This document shows, piece by piece, positions 6,353 to 9,009 of a stretch of 9,009 nt of DNA. Position 1 is the stretch's first letter, and the number at the start of each line of letters is the position of its first letter. The position numbers and the translations under genes are program-made. Under the pieces are notes generated by a model. That model worked only from the letters and a program-made list of their open reading frames with translations, was not told the DNA's origin and did no database searches. This DNA comes from SIG653 sp045578045 (GTDB lineage: Bacteria > Bacillota > Clostridia > Oscillospirales > CAG-382), in the NCBI GenBank assembly GCA_045578045.1, contig JAZNJM010000094.1, forward strand, positions 1 through 9,009. Direction: 5' to 3'.

Positions 6353-9009
6353 ATGAAAAAACTGATTGCAATAATACTGATTCCGTGTATCATTTTAGGC
6401 GTTGGAATTTCAGTTTGGTTTATTAACCGTAATAGTAATACAGAGCCTGACACTTCTGATATTCCACAGTATGAAGCTGAACCGAGCTTTGTCAACGGAC
6501 AGATTCTTCAATGTTGGAATTGGTCTTTCCAAAATATAAAAGATAATTTGGATGTAATTTTTGAACAAGGTTTTTCTGCAATTCAAACCTCTCCGATTCA
6601 GGGGATAAAACAGTCAACAAAGGAGTCTTCAAGCACAGTTTCGAACAGTTGGTGGCTATATTATGAGCCTATTAATTTTAACGTTGAAACTAATTCATAT
6701 AATGCGCTTGGGACTTTTGCCGAGTTTAAAGCTATGTGTGAAGAAGCGGAAAAATATGGTATTAAGGTTATAGTTGACGTTGTTTTAAACCATACCGCTA
6801 ATAATGGCGCTTCTGGTAGTATTTCTTCGTTAGTTCCCGAAAGCCTTAGAAACGATATGGGAAATTGGCACGATTTGAGCAAAAATTCTTGGAACGAAAC
6901 TCGATGGGATATAACACAATTTTCTACATCAGGCAAAGCAGACCTTAATACAAGTAGTGAAAAAGTTCAGGAATGTGCTGTAAATTTTCTTAAAGAATGC
7001 ATTGATTTAGGTGCAGACGGTTTTTGTTTTAACAAGGCAAAAAATATTGAAGTACCTGCTGACGGAAAATATGCAAGTGATTTTTGGCCAAATGTGATTA
7101 ATGAGACAACGAGATACGCTCAAAGCACGAAAGGTTTTACACCATATTATTATGGTGAACTTGTTGATGGACCTTCTGGATTCGGGGACAAGGAAAATGC
7201 ACAGATGATTCTCGATTCGTATATGAGCTTTATGAACGTTGCTCAAAACTCTGTTTCAGATTCAATTCGCAATGCAATAGTCAACGGCGATGCTTTAGGC
7301 GCATCAAGAACCGATTTTTATTTTGCTGATGGTTCAAAGTCCTTGGGAAATAAAAGTATTCTTTTGCCCGAAACTTATGAAACGTATATGAGAGGCGATT
7401 CTTCTTCCGTGAGCATTGGGGATATCAATAAAGCTTGGGCATTGCTTGGTTCGAGAAAGAATGTCGTTGGTTTGTATTTTGCTCGTCCGTCTGATAAAAA
7501 TGCTCCCGTAGGTTCTATTTGTATAGAGGGTTGGGCGAATGAAGAAACAAGGGTGATTAATCAATTTAAGTCTAACTATATGGGGCAGGTGGAAAACGTT
7601 TCTGCAAGTGGTTCTATCGTCATTAACGAAAGAGGAACGTCCGGTGCTGTTATCGTTAACTGTGGGGGAACTTCTGCAAAGGTGAATCTTAAAGTCAATA
7701 TGCTTGTTAATGGAACGTACGTAGACGAATTGACGGGAAACATATTCACAGTTTATAACGGACACGTTGAGGGCGAAATCGGTTTAACGGGAATAGCGGT
7801 TATAACTCAGGATTCTACAGCGAAACCCGATGAGTCTGTTCCTCCCGAAAGCTCTGTTCGAATTTATTTTAATAATAATTCATACGGTTGGAATACCGTT
7901 TACGCATACGTTTATAATGATACTCTTAAAAATGAGGAATGGCCAGGAGTTGAAATGGATTATGACGATGAAACGGGTTATTATTTTATGGATTTAACGG
8001 GGGAACTTGCAAACGGAAACGTTGTTTTTACTGAAAACAAAGATTCAACAACAAACAGATATCCGCCTTTGCTTCAAGACGGTCTTGCAATTAATGAAAC
8101 GGATATGGTTTTTGATGAAAATCATACGTGGAAAGAGTATTCTGAAACCGAACCACCTATTATTGAAGAGCCTGCTTCTTTTTATATTTATTTTGACAAT
8201 AGTTTTTATAATTGGTCAAAAGTATATGCTTATGCTTATTCTGATACAGATGAAAATGCTTCGTGGCCTGGAGTGGAAATGGAGCTTGATTCTGATACGG
8301 GTTACTATAAGATTGGGATAGGCGAATCTCTTGAAAATGGAAAAGTTATTTTTACAGAAAGCGAAAATGCAACAACAAACAGATATCCTTCTTCAATGTT
8401 AGCGGGACTAACTCTTGAAGGTAAAGGTATGTTGTTTTCCAAGGATAATGTGTGGACAGAGTTTTCGCCTTCGGAAGTTACCATATATTTTGATAATTCT
8501 TCTTATAAGTGGTCAAAGGTTTACGCATACGTATATAATGATTTAACCGAAAATGCAAAGTGGCCAGGTGTTGAAATGACATATGATAAAAGCCTTGGTT
8601 ATTATAAACTTGAATTATCGGGAGACCTTGCAACAAAGGGCAAAGTGTTGTTTTCAGAACACGAATCTGCATATGAAAACAGATACCCCGCCGCAGGTGA
8701 AACGGGGCTTGACATTGGCGGAAAAAATATGATTTTTGCTTCGGGACATTCTTGGAATAAATATATACCAAAGAATGAGTCTGTTGGAGTTAATACAGCT
8801 ATTACAGTATATTTTGATAATTCTTCATATAAATGGTCAAAGGTTTATGCCTACGTATATAATGACACAACTGAAAATGCTAAGTGGCCTGGAGTTGAAA
8901 TGACCTACGATAAAAAAATGGGTTATTATAAATTAGAACTTGTTGGCGAACTTTCAAAAAATGGGAAAGTGTTGTTTACAGAAAACGCTGATTCTTTTGA
9001 AAACAGATA
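6353..9009 (+). CDS. Catalytically degenerate GH13 amylase paralogue (pseudoenzyme) with CBM26 modules, partial at right edge
   Basis: The frame is open from the ATG at 6353 to the window end: 885 codons without a stop, so the C-terminus is missing. A hydrophobic segment (4-24) is followed by a short linker, a GH13 barrel from about 47, a beta domain to about 490 and CBM26 modules at about 503-596, 610-704, 709-804 and from 817. It aligns with the first amylase at a near-constant two-residue offset. Region I (DVVLNH, 142-147) and acid/base Glu269 (YGEL) are kept. The rest of the active site is changed: YQP is YEP (Glu105), and region II reads GFCFNKAKN, with Arg to Cys225, nucleophile Asp to Asn227 and His to Asn231. 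Region IV reads LPETYETY, with His to Tyr342 and Asp to Glu343. Hydrolysis should be lost or nearly so, while starch binding is probably kept. Likely a secreted or membrane-tethered glucan-binding protein; no frameshift marks it as a pseudogene. Confidence 0.9.
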   Translation, partial: MKKLIAIILIPCIILGVGISVWFINRNSNTEPDTSDIPQYEAEPSFVNGQILQCWNWSFQNIKDNLDVIFEQGFSAIQTSPIQGIKQSTKESSSTVSNSWWLYYEPINFNVETNSYNALGTFAEFKAMCEEAEKYGIKVIVDVVLNHTANNGASGSISSLVPESLRNDMGNWHDLSKNSWNETRWDITQFSTSGKADLNTSSEKVQECAVNFLKECIDLGADGFCFNKAKNIEVPADGKYASDFWPNVINETTRYAQSTKGFTPYYYGELVDGPSGFGDKENAQMILDSYMSFMNVAQNSVSDSIRNAIVNGDALGASRTDFYFADGSKSLGNKSILLPETYETYMRGDSSSVSIGDINKAWALLGSRKNVVGLYFARPSDKNAPVGSICIEGWANEETRVINQFKSNYMGQVENVSASGSIVINERGTSGAVIVNCGGTSAKVNLKVNMLVNGTYVDELTGNIFTVYNGHVEGEIGLTGIAVITQDSTAKPDESVPPESSVRIYFNNNSYGWNTVYAYVYNDTLKNEEWPGVEMDYDDETGYYFMDLTGELANGNVVFTENKDSTTNRYPPLLQDGLAINETDMVFDENHTWKEYSETEPPIIEEPASFYIYFDNSFYNWSKVYAYAYSDTDENASWPGVEMELDSDTGYYKIGIGESLENGKVIFTESENATTNRYPSSMLAGLTLEGKGMLFSKDNVWTEFSPSEVTIYFDNSSYKWSKVYAYVYNDLTENAKWPGVEMTYDKSLGYYKLELSGDLATKGKVLFSEHESAYENRYPAAGETGLDIGGKNMIFASGHSWNKYIPKNESVGVNTAITVYFDNSSYKWSKVYAYVYNDTTENAKWPGVEMTYDKKMGYYKLELVGELSKNGKVLFTENADSFENR
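7859..9009 (+). repeat. Four CBM26 module repeats in the amylase-like protein, last one cut off
   Basis: Modules at 7859-8140, 8180-8464, 8477-8764 and 8801 to the edge each carry YxWxxVYAYxYxD, WPGVEM, GYY and, where complete, NRYP. The third and fourth are nearly identical over their first half (YFDNSSYKWSKVYAYVYND, ENAKWPGVEMTYDK), which points to recent duplication. All four have WPGVEM where the first amylase has WPGKAM. Linkers between them are short and acidic or Pro-rich. Confidence 0.85.

Noticed and set aside
6661..8771. Several leftward frames of 79-143 codons and a rightward one at 8007-8321 across the second amylase-like gene
   Set aside because: They are antisense or shifted shadows of the continuous GH13/CBM26 frame, with no ribosome sites and low-complexity products.
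6353..9009. That the second amylase-like gene is a decayed pseudogene
   Set aside because: No stop or frameshift in 885 codons, a proper promoter and ribosome site, and well-kept CBM26 modules; the changes cluster at the active site.
1..9009. CRISPR arrays, tRNA or rRNA genes, insertion sequences, riboswitches
   Set aside because: No regularly spaced direct repeats, cloverleaf sequences, transposase frames or recognisable aptamer motifs were seen; the only repeats are protein-module and linker repeats.

Overview
The window is AT-rich, with Gram-positive-style signals: GGAGG-type ribosome sites, TTGAAA/TATAAT promoters with 17-bp spacers, and short hairpin-plus-U-run terminators. It also carries a CIRCE-like heat-shock operator and secreted proteins with CBM26 and BIG2 modules. 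Together these suggest a low-GC Clostridia-type Firmicute, plausibly a starch-degrading gut anaerobe related to Ruminococcus or Eubacterium. The genus is an inference; there is no rRNA or other taxonomic marker here.

Left part (1-2945). A GlpT/UhpT-like (OPA) major-facilitator transporter runs rightward and converges on a small leftward lipoprotein gene; the two share a hairpin terminator. A roughly 500-base intergenic stretch holds the lipoprotein promoter, a CIRCE-like operator plus an extra half-site, and a candidate promoter for a small heat-shock protein (Hsp20). The hsp20 gene ends at a perfect 15-bp hairpin.

Right part (2946-9009). Two tandem, separately terminated, AmyE-like (GH13 subfamily 28 type) secreted alpha-amylase genes follow. 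The first (956 aa) has every catalytic residue, three CBM26 starch-binding modules and a C-terminal BIG2 domain. The second starts at 6353 and runs open off the right edge (885 complete codons visible, at least four CBM26 modules). It is clearly a paralogue, with intact reading frame, fold and starch-binding modules, but its active site is dismantled. The nucleophile Asp is Asn, the transition-state Asp is Glu, the region-II Arg is Cys, both region-II and region-IV His are lost, and the YQP Gln is Glu. Only the acid/base Glu and region I remain.

The two amylase genes have nearly the same core promoter (26 of 32 positions identical, including the spacer), so they are probably expressed together as an active amylase and a non-catalytic starch-binding partner. 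This pair, an enzyme beside its pseudoenzyme paralogue, is the most interesting thing in the window. The transporter, lipoprotein and Hsp20 genes show no direct link to starch use.
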